Of a stretch of DNA of 64,000 nucleotides, positions 12,601 to 25,700 are shown one piece after another (position 1 is the stretch's first letter; every line of letters starts with the position of its first letter). The stretch comes from Helopsaltes ochotensis (lineage: Eukaryota > Chordata > Aves > Passeriformes > Locustellidae): NCBI GenBank assembly GCA_013400155.1, contig VXBM01000215.1, positions 62,001 through 126,000 on the forward strand, given 5' to 3'. Made by a program: the position numbers and the translations under genes. Under the pieces are notes generated by a model that worked only from the letters and a program-made list of their open reading frames with translations, had not been told where the DNA came from and searched no databases.

Positions 12601-15600
12601 CCCATCAGGGCCCACTGTAGTCACCTTATTTCTCTTTTTATGGCAGGAAAACACATTCCAGCAACTGAAGCACAGAAGCTGGGCTTGGTTGATGAAATTG
12701 TGGAAGAAAACACCATTGAGGCAGCAATCCGTTTGGCAAACAAAGTGATTGGTGAGGAACAAATTATTGCAGTGCCAGGAAATAATTGGTGATGTTTCAG
12801 GGCTGAAAAGAGCCAGAACAAAGCCCACCAGTTTGTTCCAATTTATATGCTCCATTCTTGAGTTTTGGCATTCATATAAGATAGAATTAATTGCAGAACT
12901 TGCTTCCTGTTGTCTGAAGTGAAAAAAATCAAATATTGGAAAGCTGCAGAAATTCAAGTGAGATTCAGAGAACGGATACACATCAAGTTCTCCTGCTTTT
13001 TAATTGTTTATCCAAACTCACATGCTCCTCTGGGATGCTGCACTCTGCAGGTTTTCGGGAGTAAGTGCTCTATCCATGTTAAGTTCCGGATCCCAGCTGG
13101 CATTGCACGCCTTCTGGTTGCACCATCCATAATGGCTGAGCAAAAGTAACCTCCTCCCTGTAGTGGAGGGGCTGGCAGATCCTCTGCTCAATTTAATGAT
13201 CCGTGGTCTGTAAGTGGCTCTGTCCCTAATCCTTTGGGTGCCATGTAAAAAACATGGCCCATACAGATTGGAAGGACAGGGAGAGATTTTTTTTTCCCTA
13301 TCTTGGAAACAACAGAATCAAATTCACTGGAGTTAACTTAGGAAGAGGAACACTGCCTTGAGAGAAAACAGGGCATTTTTCCACTACTGACCTCCTTGTA
13401 CCATTGGAACTTGACCACTGGATTCCATCTGGGCCTCTGTCACAATGGGATGAATGCAGGAAAGCAAAAAACCCTTTCTGCTTTGATCACACGGCCTTCA
13501 CAGGCAATGCTGTTCCAAGCTGGAGTATTGGTTTTGCTCCTCCAGTTCTCTTCACTACAGACAAGGCCCCTTCTCTGTGCTAGAAGCTGAGGCAGCCTAA
13601 GCTTTGTCCAGTGTACCGTATTTTCAGGTACTTCAAAGAATGGAGTGTTCTTAAATATCAGTGTCTTGTATACTTCCCCACACCTTGAGATGTACCAGAC
13701 AGTTGCCAAGGTATTCTTTGGCTGGGTTTTCTATAGCAGATGCCTGTCCTTCTCACTGTGTTCATCCTACAGTGCATTAGGGCTTCATTTTCTAGTGCAG
13801 AATCAATGACATAAGCAGTCTTCTTTTCTCTTTCCTGTATGTCATCAGTCTAAATTTAATTTTTAGCAAGAGATGGGTGCTTCACTGCTGCTTCTAAGAA
13901 AAACAAAGGTACTTTGGTTCGCTGGGTTTGTCTGTTTTGAATGAGAATTCTGTTTCTCCATCTGATGAGAGAGCAGTGAAATATTACCACTCTTCTAGGC
14001 AAATTAACCCAACAAACAGTGCTCCCTGTGACGTACCCTCTGGGCTCCGAATGATGCTTTGCACAAGATCTATGCCAGTACTGATGGCAGCAGCAGCAGT
14101 GTGTCATGAAATGAGTAATGGATACATTGCTGGAACTGGCAAACCAGAAAACATTCTGGATTTCAACAAATGCTCTGTGCAATCGGGTGAAGTTCAGATA
14201 TTTGCATGCTTGTTTCTTCCATGACAGACATTGCGCAGTGGCTGACAGTTGTGAAAGCCAGCCTGGCCTTAGAGGAGACCCTCAGGAAGGAAGCATTGAC
14301 TGCACTATTTCTCAGGGTAACTTACTTTCTGGAGCTTATATTCACAACCAATACAGGCAAAATCCTGTTCTTTAGCCTCACCTTCTTTGGAAATTGTTAA
14401 ACTTCATTTTTTTTTGGAAATTGTAGCTACCTTTTTTCTTTGTTGTTGTTGTTGTATAAGCATATAAGGATCCTGGCTGAATGTCCAGCATGTAGTTTGT
14501 CCCAGTCTTACTCATCAGTAGTTTTTCAGTCTGTTTATTGCTGATTTGACTTATCCCAGCAAAAATGAGTAATGTCATTGATGGTGTTTCACATCACACT
14601 ATATATCAACTCCCACAGGACTTTAAAAATGCTTTCAGACTCTTTCCAACAGCTTTACTGGCATTTACAATACATGTTTTTACAATGAAAACACTGGTGA
14701 GGCAGCTAATCTATTTCTTTCCTGCTTGAGAAATTTCTCATTAGACCCTGCAGAAGACCATGACAAGTTTTGATGCACCATTTACCCTCAAGTTATCTAA
14801 TAAGTTGAAAGAGTGGTGTACCCAGGGCTGCATGTTTCTTTTGAGCCATTCCTTGCTTTGGCCTTTGCCTAAAATTAGTAATTTTCCTGTCACACAAAGG
14901 CAAGGCAGCACTTTCATTTTCCATTTCTGCATTCATCAAGCTCTAACAGTGCTGTAGAAGAGATGAGAGTTTATATAGCTGGTCTGGAGTTTGTTCACAT
15001 GGAATTCTGTTTTCAATTAATGTTTTTCAGATAATCTTCATAAAGCCAAAGTAAATGTACCAAAAAAATACCATCACAAAATTCTTTGTGTGGCAGGCAG
15101 CATTTTGTTTCTGATGAGATTTTTTTTTAAACGTGAAGCTACAACTTTGGACTTCTTACAGAGCAGTCTGGCTAAATAACTAGTTTTGTCACCACTGGAA
15201 TTTCTATTCCTGGGAAGGCTGTACTGCAAGATAACTCTCAGAGAATCAATTCAGAAATAATTTTCTCCCAAAGCTTTCTCAGCCCTGGAGCTGCAGTATC
15301 TCATGGCAAGAGATCAGTCTCAAATGACTGCCTTACTGTGTCAGGGGTCCTTGATTACTGTTGTGATACACAGCTGACAGAGCTACTTTTAGGGCACCTT
15401 GGGAGAGCATTCTCATCCATACATTTTTATGGATTGTTCCTAATGAAGAACACCTTCAAAAGATGCTCTGAAACAGTAAGCGGGTGTAGGAATACACAGA
15501 GGCAATTACTGATTCCGAGTCGGATTTTTCATTGAAAGACAGTATTTATATATTGCAGATAGGAAGGGAGAATAATTTCCTGACCTCTCTAGGCAAACTG

Positions 15601-18600
15601 GCTTCTCCAGGCTAAAGAAAACATCTTCAATTCCAAAGGCATTTTTTAAAAGGAATAGACAGGAACTAAATCCTTGGGGACAAGGACAACATCCTTTCAT
15701 TAAATGTGCCTGATGATCACTGCAGTAATCCAAAGCTGCATTTCAGGCTTTTCCCAGCTGATGGCATCACAAAATTGACAAATGGCTGGAACTGCTGGTG
15801 GCAGGCAGCAGCTTGCAGCTCATTCTGCCCTGTTGGCCTGCTCTGGTCTTCCTCAGCTGGAGGAGAAATTGTCTCCTGGCCTCCACACAGCAGCCTTTGA
15901 AATTCTCCATATACACCCCTTGCTCTTCTGACCCCATCTGCTGACTGACTTCAGAGCAGAGCAGTACCAGTGCCTCGCACCAAGGAGCCAAGAAAAACCA
16001 GACCAATTTGGAGTAGCTCAAGTCCCCCAGGTATTAATCTGTGTGGAAGGATGATGAGTTTCTGCCTGTAAGCTTTGGGAGTTGCTGCGGAGGAAGCAGT
16101 TGTTCCTTCTGAGGCTCATCAAAGCCAGGGGCGGAACAGATGCTGCTGGTGGGTAATTGCATCCTTGAAATGGAGGCTGGAGGAAAGGCTTTGCTTTAGA
16201 GCTACAAGGCCTTTCCATGAGTCATCTCTGCCAAGATGCACAATATCAAGACATTTTAATCTCTCCCCAGGGCTCAAGGTCCTGGCTGACACCTGCCAAG
16301 GACAGAGGCCTAGCCAAGCCTTTGGACACAGAGTTTGTGAAAGGTCTGACATGGCCTGGACTTGTCTCTGGCAGCCTGAGGGGCAGGGGCCAGGCTCAGC
16401 TTTATTCCTCAAAAATTCACAAGCAGTTCCCTGCATGAGGAAGAACATTAGGCTGGCCCTGTCTCTTGCATGTGCCATCCCATAGTATCCCAAGGGTTTA
16501 CAACTCTGGGATGATGTTTCTTTCTTTAAATAACATAATACTTGATACTGCATGGATATGTGGTGCATTTGCTGATAGAAATTTTACAGATTTGATCTGC
16601 CCTTTGTGCCACCTGGACTACACACCTGGTAAACAAAGCAGGAACCTGTGTTAGCTTCTGTGTGTGGATGATGCTTTTCCTGCAGCACTGATGTCTGACA
16701 CTGTTCATCATCTTCCTGATGTTTTGCTTTCAGAGATCAAGCTGCAGGTGCCCCACACTGATCTCTTCTTCAGATTTGGATTCTGATAATCCTTTCCTGA
16801 TCATAAACATGTCCTGTATTCTTATTAGCATTGAAGAAGCTATGATACTGCACAGAGGTAGTGCAGAAAACCTATTTAGTTTGCAGCTAAAATAGGAGTT
16901 TTATTACAGGACCCTGAGGGTTTTTTTTTTTTAGTCTGAGCAACTGTCTCCTATCCCCCATGGGTATTGTGCTTACAGTATTATCTGCTGGCTGAAGACC
17001 AAGCTTAAAGGCTCCCAATGGTATTCCATTTATACCAGCCCTTCCCACTGGATGTCATATGAGGTGCCTTGATCTGCCCAATCTTCCAGCCATCAGATCA
17101 ACTTTCTGGGACAAGCCTGAGCTTTCCTCTTGTCATGGAATGTAACCCACTATTTAAGTCCTAAATAAAGAACTGCAGATAAAGAGCATTTCTGGGTTAA
17201 AAACTCAAAGGAAAAATTATTCCAAAATAAAGGAACATTATCCTGACTAAATCCTGCAATACTGGCTGATACAAATTATATCCACTGTCAACGTGAAAAC
17301 ATTTTTATGAACTCTGATTACAAGGGAAGCTACTTACACAGTGAGTGTTCATCTTTTTGTGCTCACTAAGAGGCTTAATTAAAAACCTTGAGCTCTGAAG
17401 CCCTTTATTACAAGAAATCAGTATAATAACTCATCCTAGAAACTTATATTTCTGTTTCTTCTAAGCATTGCTCAGTCTTAGAGGAAGAGCTGTTAGAAGA
17501 CTGCTTAGAGGAAGAGACAGGACATGTTCCTCAGGCAACTATGCCTGCAGTGCTGCCTTTATTCCTGCTCTTCAGCATCCCCTGCAGGGTTTCCCGAGTC
17601 TTCTGCTGGTGCATTGGCACTTCCCTCCATGCCTCCATGGTAGAGCTCATCTAAGAGGCCAGAGCAATGAGACTCTGTCCCCAGAGAGCTTCAGCATAAG
17701 GTTCTCAGCCCACAACCTGACTTTGGTGGCAGTCCTGGCTGCCTCTGGGAACAGCACTAGCAATCCATGCAGTGCCATGCTGCAGTTAATGATCTGGATA
17801 TGGCTGCAATGACAGCAGGGTCTTTGTGAGAATGTTGCATTATCAAGGGGATACATCCCGAATTGCTGATCTTGTTCCTCCCTGGTCTTTACTGAGCAAG
17901 CTGCACTTAAGAGCAGAGGAACACTTGAGCATGGCCACGTCTGTACTTATGAAGAAGACAGAGAATTTTGGCATCTGAAACGTAACTAAGTTCTCTCAAT
18001 TAAAATCCTTTCTAGGTGTCACCATAGCAACCTCTGTCTGCAATGAACTTCACATATTTCTGTGGCTGCTTGATTCATCCCTTGCTGACACAAACATGAA
18101 CTCTCGCTTGCTATTCATTTGCTGCCCAACTCGTACTGAGTGAGATCTCATTTTGGTTAGTCCCAAAGCGACTTGAGGGGCTCCTTCAGTCAGGGAAGAA
18201 GTCAGGGTGTATTTTCCACTCTCTTGTCAATGTCTGGGTCAGGTCTGTGGCTGGAATGCCTCTGGCTAGTGTCAACTGGGTCCAGAATATTAAACAATAC
18301 TGGAGGAAATCTTCATTACTGAAGCCTATAGAAAGATCCATATGAATGCGGCAGCTGAGACTTTAGAGGGAGAGAACTGGAAAGCCAGGCACTCTGAAGC
18401 TGAGAAAAGGAAGGAGAGAATTACTTCTTTGAAAATAAAGTCTTACTTTTTTTGAAGTCTGAGAAGGGACTTGAAAAATTGTAATTGTCAGAGCAAGCAG
18501 AATTAAGGAGAAATGTCAGAAGCTTTAGTTCTAGACCCAGCTCACTGTGCCATGCAAGCCCTAACGCAGTGGGAGTTGGAGAAGAAGAGGCAGACCTCCT

Positions 18601-19728
18601 TCCCAGCCTGTGAAAAGGGTCTGGAAGTCTGGAAAGGTTACATCTGAAAAGATGCGGATGCTTTGTTCTCTAACTCCACTTCTCTCCCCCCAGGTCAGCC
18701 CCTGGGACCCCGCAGGCTCAGCCTCCAGCCAGTCCCCAAACTGCCCAACACGGAGGCGTTCCTGCGCGAAGCTCTTGAGAAGGTGAAGAAGCAGGCGCGG
18801 GGGTTCCTGGCTCCGGAGCTCTGCTTCCAGGCCGTGCGAGCCGCCACCGAGAGGCCCTTTGCCGAGGGCGTGCGGCGGGAGCGGGAGCTGTTCCAGGTGC
18901 TGCTGGCCTCGGGGCAGGCGCGGGCGCTGCAGTACGCCTTCTTCGCCGAGAGAGCCGTGCGCAGGTGGGCAACCCCCGGCGGAGCCTCCTGGAGCAGCGC
19001 TGCCCCGCAGCCCGTGCGCAGGGCGGCCGTCATAGGTAAGCACTGCCGGGATGGGGACCGAGCGCTGCCGAGCTCAGCTGGCAGTCCCCTGCAGTCGCTC
19101 ACACCCATCGGTGGAGCTGTCGGTGCATTGGGGAGCTCCAAATTCAGATGGCAACTCGCATGCCGCTAGATTAGCGGCTCATGTGTCCTGTTCCTTTGGA
19201 AGAATAGCTTTCTTTCACTTCAGAGAAAGTGTGTTTCTCTCACACAGCTTCGCATGTGGACCGTAAGCAGTCTGCTCCCTTTTAAACACTGGCTTTGCTT
19301 AATGCTAGAAGCAGGTCTGTAGGAAATTCTCCTCCTCCTGGTCTAGTTCTGCACTGCAAGTGCATGTGCACAGAGTCACTCAGGGATATATTAATACAAA
19401 AATGTTTTGACAGCTGTATTTTAAGAAGATTTCATCTCACTGGGATCCACTCCTGCCATTTTGTAGCCCAGCAAGATAATGCCTTCATTAATTTTTTATA
19501 AGAGCAATTTAAATAAAACCTTCAATGCACTGCTGAGATTAAAAAAAAAAATCTTTCAGCTGTAGCTGTTGATAGTAGCACTCAAAAATGGTTAGACAAG
19601 TAATGGAGCACTTGGAAAACATCCATTTCAAGGAAATCTCACCAAATCAATGCTGCTTTTTTCCTGGGTGCTTCTCAGGGCTCTTGAGCTGTCTGACAAC
19701 TCATTTTAGGCCACAGAGTTGTTTTTTT

Positions 19729-19778
<50 letters not shown>

Positions 19779-22700
19779 CCTCTTCATTAGTTGCCATGCC
19801 ATATTTTTAATAGAAACAGGTTTTTAACCATCAGTCCACAAGCCCTGTAAGAAGGATCTGTGGCTGTTAAAGCATTCAGGTAAAGAGGCGTTAATTATTA
19901 CCAGAGCTATCCTATGACTTGAAGAACACAGAAGTTTGGACATCCACTTTTGTCAGTCCTGCAGTGTGTGCTTTGACAGGAGGACTCGTGTTGGAGTCTG
20001 GGGGAATGACCAGGTGACCAGGAGGGACATTGTCTGCTCTGTGCTGCTAAACCATGCCAGAACAACACGCTTGCAAAGACCAAATCACAGTGACAGTTTA
20101 GCCAGAAGGGCTGTTAGAGCTGAGCTGCCTATTTTGGGGCTGTAACTGAGCTAGAGGGAATTCTGAGGACAAATGCAACCTCTGTTTGAAAGTTTTTAGT
20201 AGAAAGATAATCTGTACTTTATTTCCAAGCAGAATTGGCTGGGCTGCATGTCTCTTTCATTGGATTAAGTATTTGCCACTCATCTCTGGACAGATTTCTG
20301 AATTATGGTCTGAAATTGCCCCAACCTTACCCAGATTTCAGTGATTATATAGCTGATTAGACAATGCTCAAGTGAACTCCTCCTCCTGCAGAACAAATAA
20401 ACTAAGTGCTTTGATACTTCTGCTGCAAAGCACAATCTGTCACCCTTTGGTCATTTGATTTACCCTGAACTTTCCCAAATTTTCAACACTTCATAAAATG
20501 TGTAAAACTGAAGTGGGAACAGCATTCCAGGAGTAATTACACCAAGGCCAAGGTACACCAAGGTACCAAGATGTCTCTTCCTTGCTCCGGCTTAGTACAG
20601 GCAGGGCAACAGGCAACCTTGATATTAGCCACGTTCTACACATCCAGTTAATTATCTACTGGCAGGGAGCAGCTGCACCCCAGGGATGGGGAGCCAGTGG
20701 CAATAACAGGGGGTAGAATCACAGAATCCTTGAGGCAAGAAGGCACCTCTGAATGTCACCTTGTCCAACATGTCTATTCACATGGGCTCACCTACAGCCA
20801 CTTGCTCAGGACCATATCAGATAGCTCTTGAACATCTCCAAGGATGAAGACTCCACAACTTCTCTAGGCAACCTGTGCCAGTGCTTGGTCAGCCCCACAG
20901 TAAAAAGAATTGTTTACTTTTGTTCAGATGGAACTCCCATGTTTCAGCTTGTGCCCATGACCTCTGTTTTTTACCACCAGGGGCCACTTGAGTCTGGCTC
21001 CATCTCCTTTACCAGGTGCCTTTCTCTCAGGTGTTTGTAGAGGTACTTCTCTCTCTAATCCCTTTATCACCTTACTTGCCCTTCACTGGACTCACTCCAA
21101 TCACTCCATATAACTCTTGCACGGGGAGCCCAGAAGTGCACCCAGAACTCCAGCAGTGGTCTCATCAGTGCCACATAGAGAGGTGGGATCACCTCCCTGA
21201 AGCTTCTAGCAAGACCCCTCCTGACATAGCTCCATATACCATTGATCTTCTCTGCCACAAGATCTTATTGCTGCTCAGACTCAAGCTGGTGTCCACCAGC
21301 ACTCCCAGACCCTTTCCTGGGGAGCTGCTTTCCAGCAGCCAGCCCCTACTGTATACCTTTCCTCCCCACACACAGGACTTTACACTTCCCATTCCTGAAG
21401 ATCCTGCCCACCCATCTCTCCCTCTGGCTGGCAGCACAACCTACTGCTGCATCAACAATTACAGTACCTGGGCAAGGCAGGCAGGGCAGGCACACAAGTC
21501 GTGGCCAGGACCTACTGGAAGTACAGGTGATCAAACAAAGTTCCCAGGATGATGCAGGTCCAAGGTAGAGGTGGGAAGCCAGTCTGCACACTGAGGTCTG
21601 GATCGACAGTGACCATAACCACAGTGAGCCACCAGAACTCCTCCAAGGAAGCTTAAGAAGGAGAACAAGCCCTGGTCTGAGCTTAAACAGGGCTCAGAGG
21701 CAATGGGCAGTGCAGGTGGGTGGAGGCTCCAGGTGTGGCTGGTCAGGGACATTAAAACCCATCAGTGCATTACTCAGGGCCTTGATACTCACCCAGACTC
21801 CAGCCCTTGCTGAATCACTGCTCCCATTACACAGCCCCTGGATCCCACTAGTAGAGCTTGCTTTGTTTATGCTCTTGTTCATTTCATGTGACATTTCTTG
21901 TCTTGGAGGTTCTTGACCACCTCCTTTTAACCCTGAATCCCACACCAAACTGCCACTGCTTTTTATCACATCTTTCTGCATCTTGTGCTCTTTTTCCTTC
22001 CTGTGGAAGGTTTCCCTCCTATTTTGCCTTTTGATGTAAGTGAAATTGGAAGTCCATTACAGACAGGCAGAAAACATGCCAACACAATTGTATTTTTTCT
22101 TTCAGGCTACTGTAACAAAAAGCCATTCTCCAGCCAGTACAATTCATGTTTTTGATCTGAAGTACATCCCTGCAGCACCAGAAATCAAAATCCTAGGGAT
22201 GATTTAGAGGGACTGACACCTTTTAAAATAGTGCTGCACATCCATTCAAGTATTGAGTCTACCTAGGTGACCCAGGGTCTCCTTATTTTTGCTGCAGAGA
22301 GGAAGGCAGTCAGAGAAAGGTGCTGCCTCAATTTAGGCTCCTCAGAAATCATGCAGACCCCACTTTCCCACAGACAGTGCTGTGCTGTTTCACACACTGA
22401 ACCCAAGGTGCATTATGCTGCTGCTTCCATCTCTTATTGCTGCATGGTGAGAAGCAACTGAGAAGATCATGTTGACTTTTTCATGCTGACGTTTTATTTC
22501 CTTTGCTTTTGTTGTTCTGAACTCTTGGCTCCCACCTCTTTTCACTTTCTCTGGTTCCTCAGCACCCAGAAAGAAGGTTCTTTTCTCTCTGTCCCTTGCA
22601 ACTGCATCTCCCCACAGCTCCCTGCTTGCTGGGAGTATCACATTATTTCTGCTTGAAACTAATACCCTGAAACAGAGACAGCAGCAGCCCCAGCCTGCAG

Positions 22701-25700
22701 CAGCCCATCACTGCCAATTGCTTATTGTTGTTTTTATTAAGAAAACTGGAACAGTCCGTGCATATTTTTACCAATCTATAACGGATTATTTCAATTGCCA
22801 GGCATTTTAATGTCCAAATATTCATTATAGTTCAGAGTGTTTTCCACTGATCACTATTTCTGTAGTGTGTGACTGTACATGATCTGCCTTGTACATATTT
22901 CAAGTTCTTTTGCTTTGAAACGTATTTTAAAGTCCTACAATTAATTTTGTATGATTTTTCGTATTCTAAGTACCTCGCGTGACAGATCAATAATTAACCA
23001 TCATTATTCACTCAGCTTGCCCAGCAAATGGATTTTTCATACCCATATTTGGCCTGAAATTACATGTGTACAAGTGTAGTTTTAATTATATGTCAAAGCT
23101 TCGTTTCACAATAAAAGGCCAGAAGCGGAATGGCTGGGCACTGCTTTTGCTCCTGAAGCAGATTTCAGTCTTTTTGGAAAGATGTGCCTTGGACATGAAA
23201 ATAGTCCCCTGCATGAAAGATGAGAATATAGGGGTTTTCCTGGTTTGGGTGTAGGGAGAACACTATTGAGTAAAAAAATGAAACATACAGCAGAAATTCT
23301 GGAGCAGTTCCTCACCATGTTTCCATCTGTGTGATCTGAGCTGAGCATGAGACATCTCCCTTCCTCTTTTTTCCACAGCCTTCTACACATATAAGGTCTA
23401 ATGATCCCCTGCCATTTTTTTCTGCTCTGGCATATTCTTCCCCAAGATCACTGGGCTTTCTGAATTGCAAAAGAGGAGTCCTCAGAAATGCCTCTTTCGC
23501 TGCAAGATAGCCAAAGCTCTCCTTAGTTTTATAGCCCAATTTTAGAAAATATTTCCAGGGGAATCATGCTGTGCAAGCTCTAATGTAACAAACCCCTTGG
23601 GGCTTTCATTACTCTCTCTGCCAGCTTCATTAAACATCATTTCATACAGGCCATTGCAGAGTTCTGTAGGAAGTTGAGAGACAGCTTTTCTGGGTCAGAA
23701 ACAAGCTTGGCAAGCTCATATCTTATCCATAAGCCTGTTCCTGTGGCCTAGAAAGTGTAGTACTACAAGCATGTGTGCCTGTCTCTCACGGGATGGCTAA
23801 AACCTACATGGAGTACTCATGATGAAAGCAACCACAGGAATCACCTGGCACCACCGCAGAGCTACCCTGGGAAAGAAGCTTGGGGAACATCTGCTCACAA
23901 AAGAGGTCTCAATTTAGGAAAAGGCAGTGTGTCCATATGGCAAGAGAACCACTAAGATTTCAGTCAGGAAGCTGAAGCTGGGAGGATCAGGAGTGCGTAA
24001 GACTCAGTGTAGAGAACTTGGAAATTCTAGAGAGAAACTTCCACAGTGGGAAGGAAGAGACTTCAAGAGGGAGTCGTGGAACTGCAAACACTTCAGCTTG
24101 ATGTCTAAAGAGAGCCTGACAGATGGGGCTGGGTTTGGGGGGTGAGCTACCCTCCTTCACTGCAGGAAGAAAGCACCTTGTGTGGCTTGCCAAAGCCTGG
24201 GAGCACCTATCCATAACTGTACCTGCTCTGGCATCAAAGGCTCTGGAGAGTGAGCACCGTGGGAAGAGCAACTCATGTTCAGGTTTTTCAGTCAGCAAAC
24301 AATGGACACTGAATTACTAAGAGTTGATTCATGTTATTCTAGATTTATTTTCACATTAGTTTTCAGCAGAACTTGATTATGAAGTAGCAAATCTAATTTC
24401 CTAGAAAGGAACTTCAACACTTGCTTGGGAGCGTAATGATGGTTTGTAAGCAGGCTGCCAGCTAGTGATGCCAGTAAAAACCGTCTTCTGGTGGCTAAGC
24501 AGGGAATGTTTGAAATGTCTTGTGTGCATAGAAGCTGAAGGTGGGCAGAACTAAACCAAGAGCGTGCAGCATGCAGGAAAAACATCCTACCCTGTCTGAC
24601 CTTGGTTGCTGGAACTTGTTTAAATGTTGACATCATTTCAGCTCTTCTTTACAAAGCTGGTTTAGACAAAAATTTTAATCCCCTTGTTTCTGTTTATTTG
24701 TTTAGCTGACTTTCATTTGTAAACCTGAGATTAAAAAAAATCATTTTTACAGAATTATAACGAACCTATACTTTGTCTGGTTGCTGCTTTATTTAGGATA
24801 TTAATAATCCTCCCATTCACAGGCTTTGCATTTTCAAAGCTGGTAAAATTGTGCTGACCTTCCCTCATTAGTTTGTATTAATTTAGTTGGAAAAGCCTCC
24901 ACCGTGGGAGAGCAGGATCAGTGGTGTGGACTGTGTGTCACAGGAAAGTGCAGCTTCATTTAATGTCACAGAGGACAGAGCTGATGCAAGGATCAAGCCA
25001 GTAATCTCTACACTGGTATTCCTGGGGGTATGAGCTGGGGGTAGCACATTTACAGATCTTGGAGGAAAAAATTACAGTGTGAATGGATTCTCAGTTACAG
25101 GAATTCTGGGCAAGAGCTTCAACCGTGTGGTTGGACAAGGAAGACTGACTTTGAGAATCTTCAGAAGTTAGGAATGGCCTGTGTTGGAGGACTTGAAGAG
25201 TTCCTGGTGGGCAGAGATACCTGACAGAAAGTGAACGGCAGGCAAAAGGCTACTGATGTGGCAGCATGATTTAAAAGGAGAGAGAAGATGTTGAAATCTA
25301 GATTAAGAATGCTGCGTTAGTTCCATCCCGTTTGACCAGGCATTGAGAAACACACGATACATTAGAGAGAAAGTTTAGAGCAGATCAGCATCCAAGTCTA
25401 TGGAAATAGCAGCAGATTTTTTGTTTGTTTGTTTCAAAGATCACACAATGAAGCGCAGAGGGAGAAAAGCAGGAAGACAAAGAGGAAGCCTGGAAGGACA
25501 AGGGAGAAACCAACTCTTTGAACTTTGCTGGTGTCAAAATCTCTGGGGGGTTGTATCTGCTCAATGCCCATAACAGACCATCTCACAGGAACAGGGAGGC
25601 ACTGATACCCTCAGGGTGAAATCTTGCTTTGAACCTGCCTGCAGAAGGTGGTAACAGGGTTGCAGCTGTAACTCAGAGCTTCTCTCTTTGATCTCCAGGT

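Noticed and set aside
21016..21552. 178-codon plus-strand open frame
   Set aside because: It is the antisense of the CR1 copy at 20714-21465.
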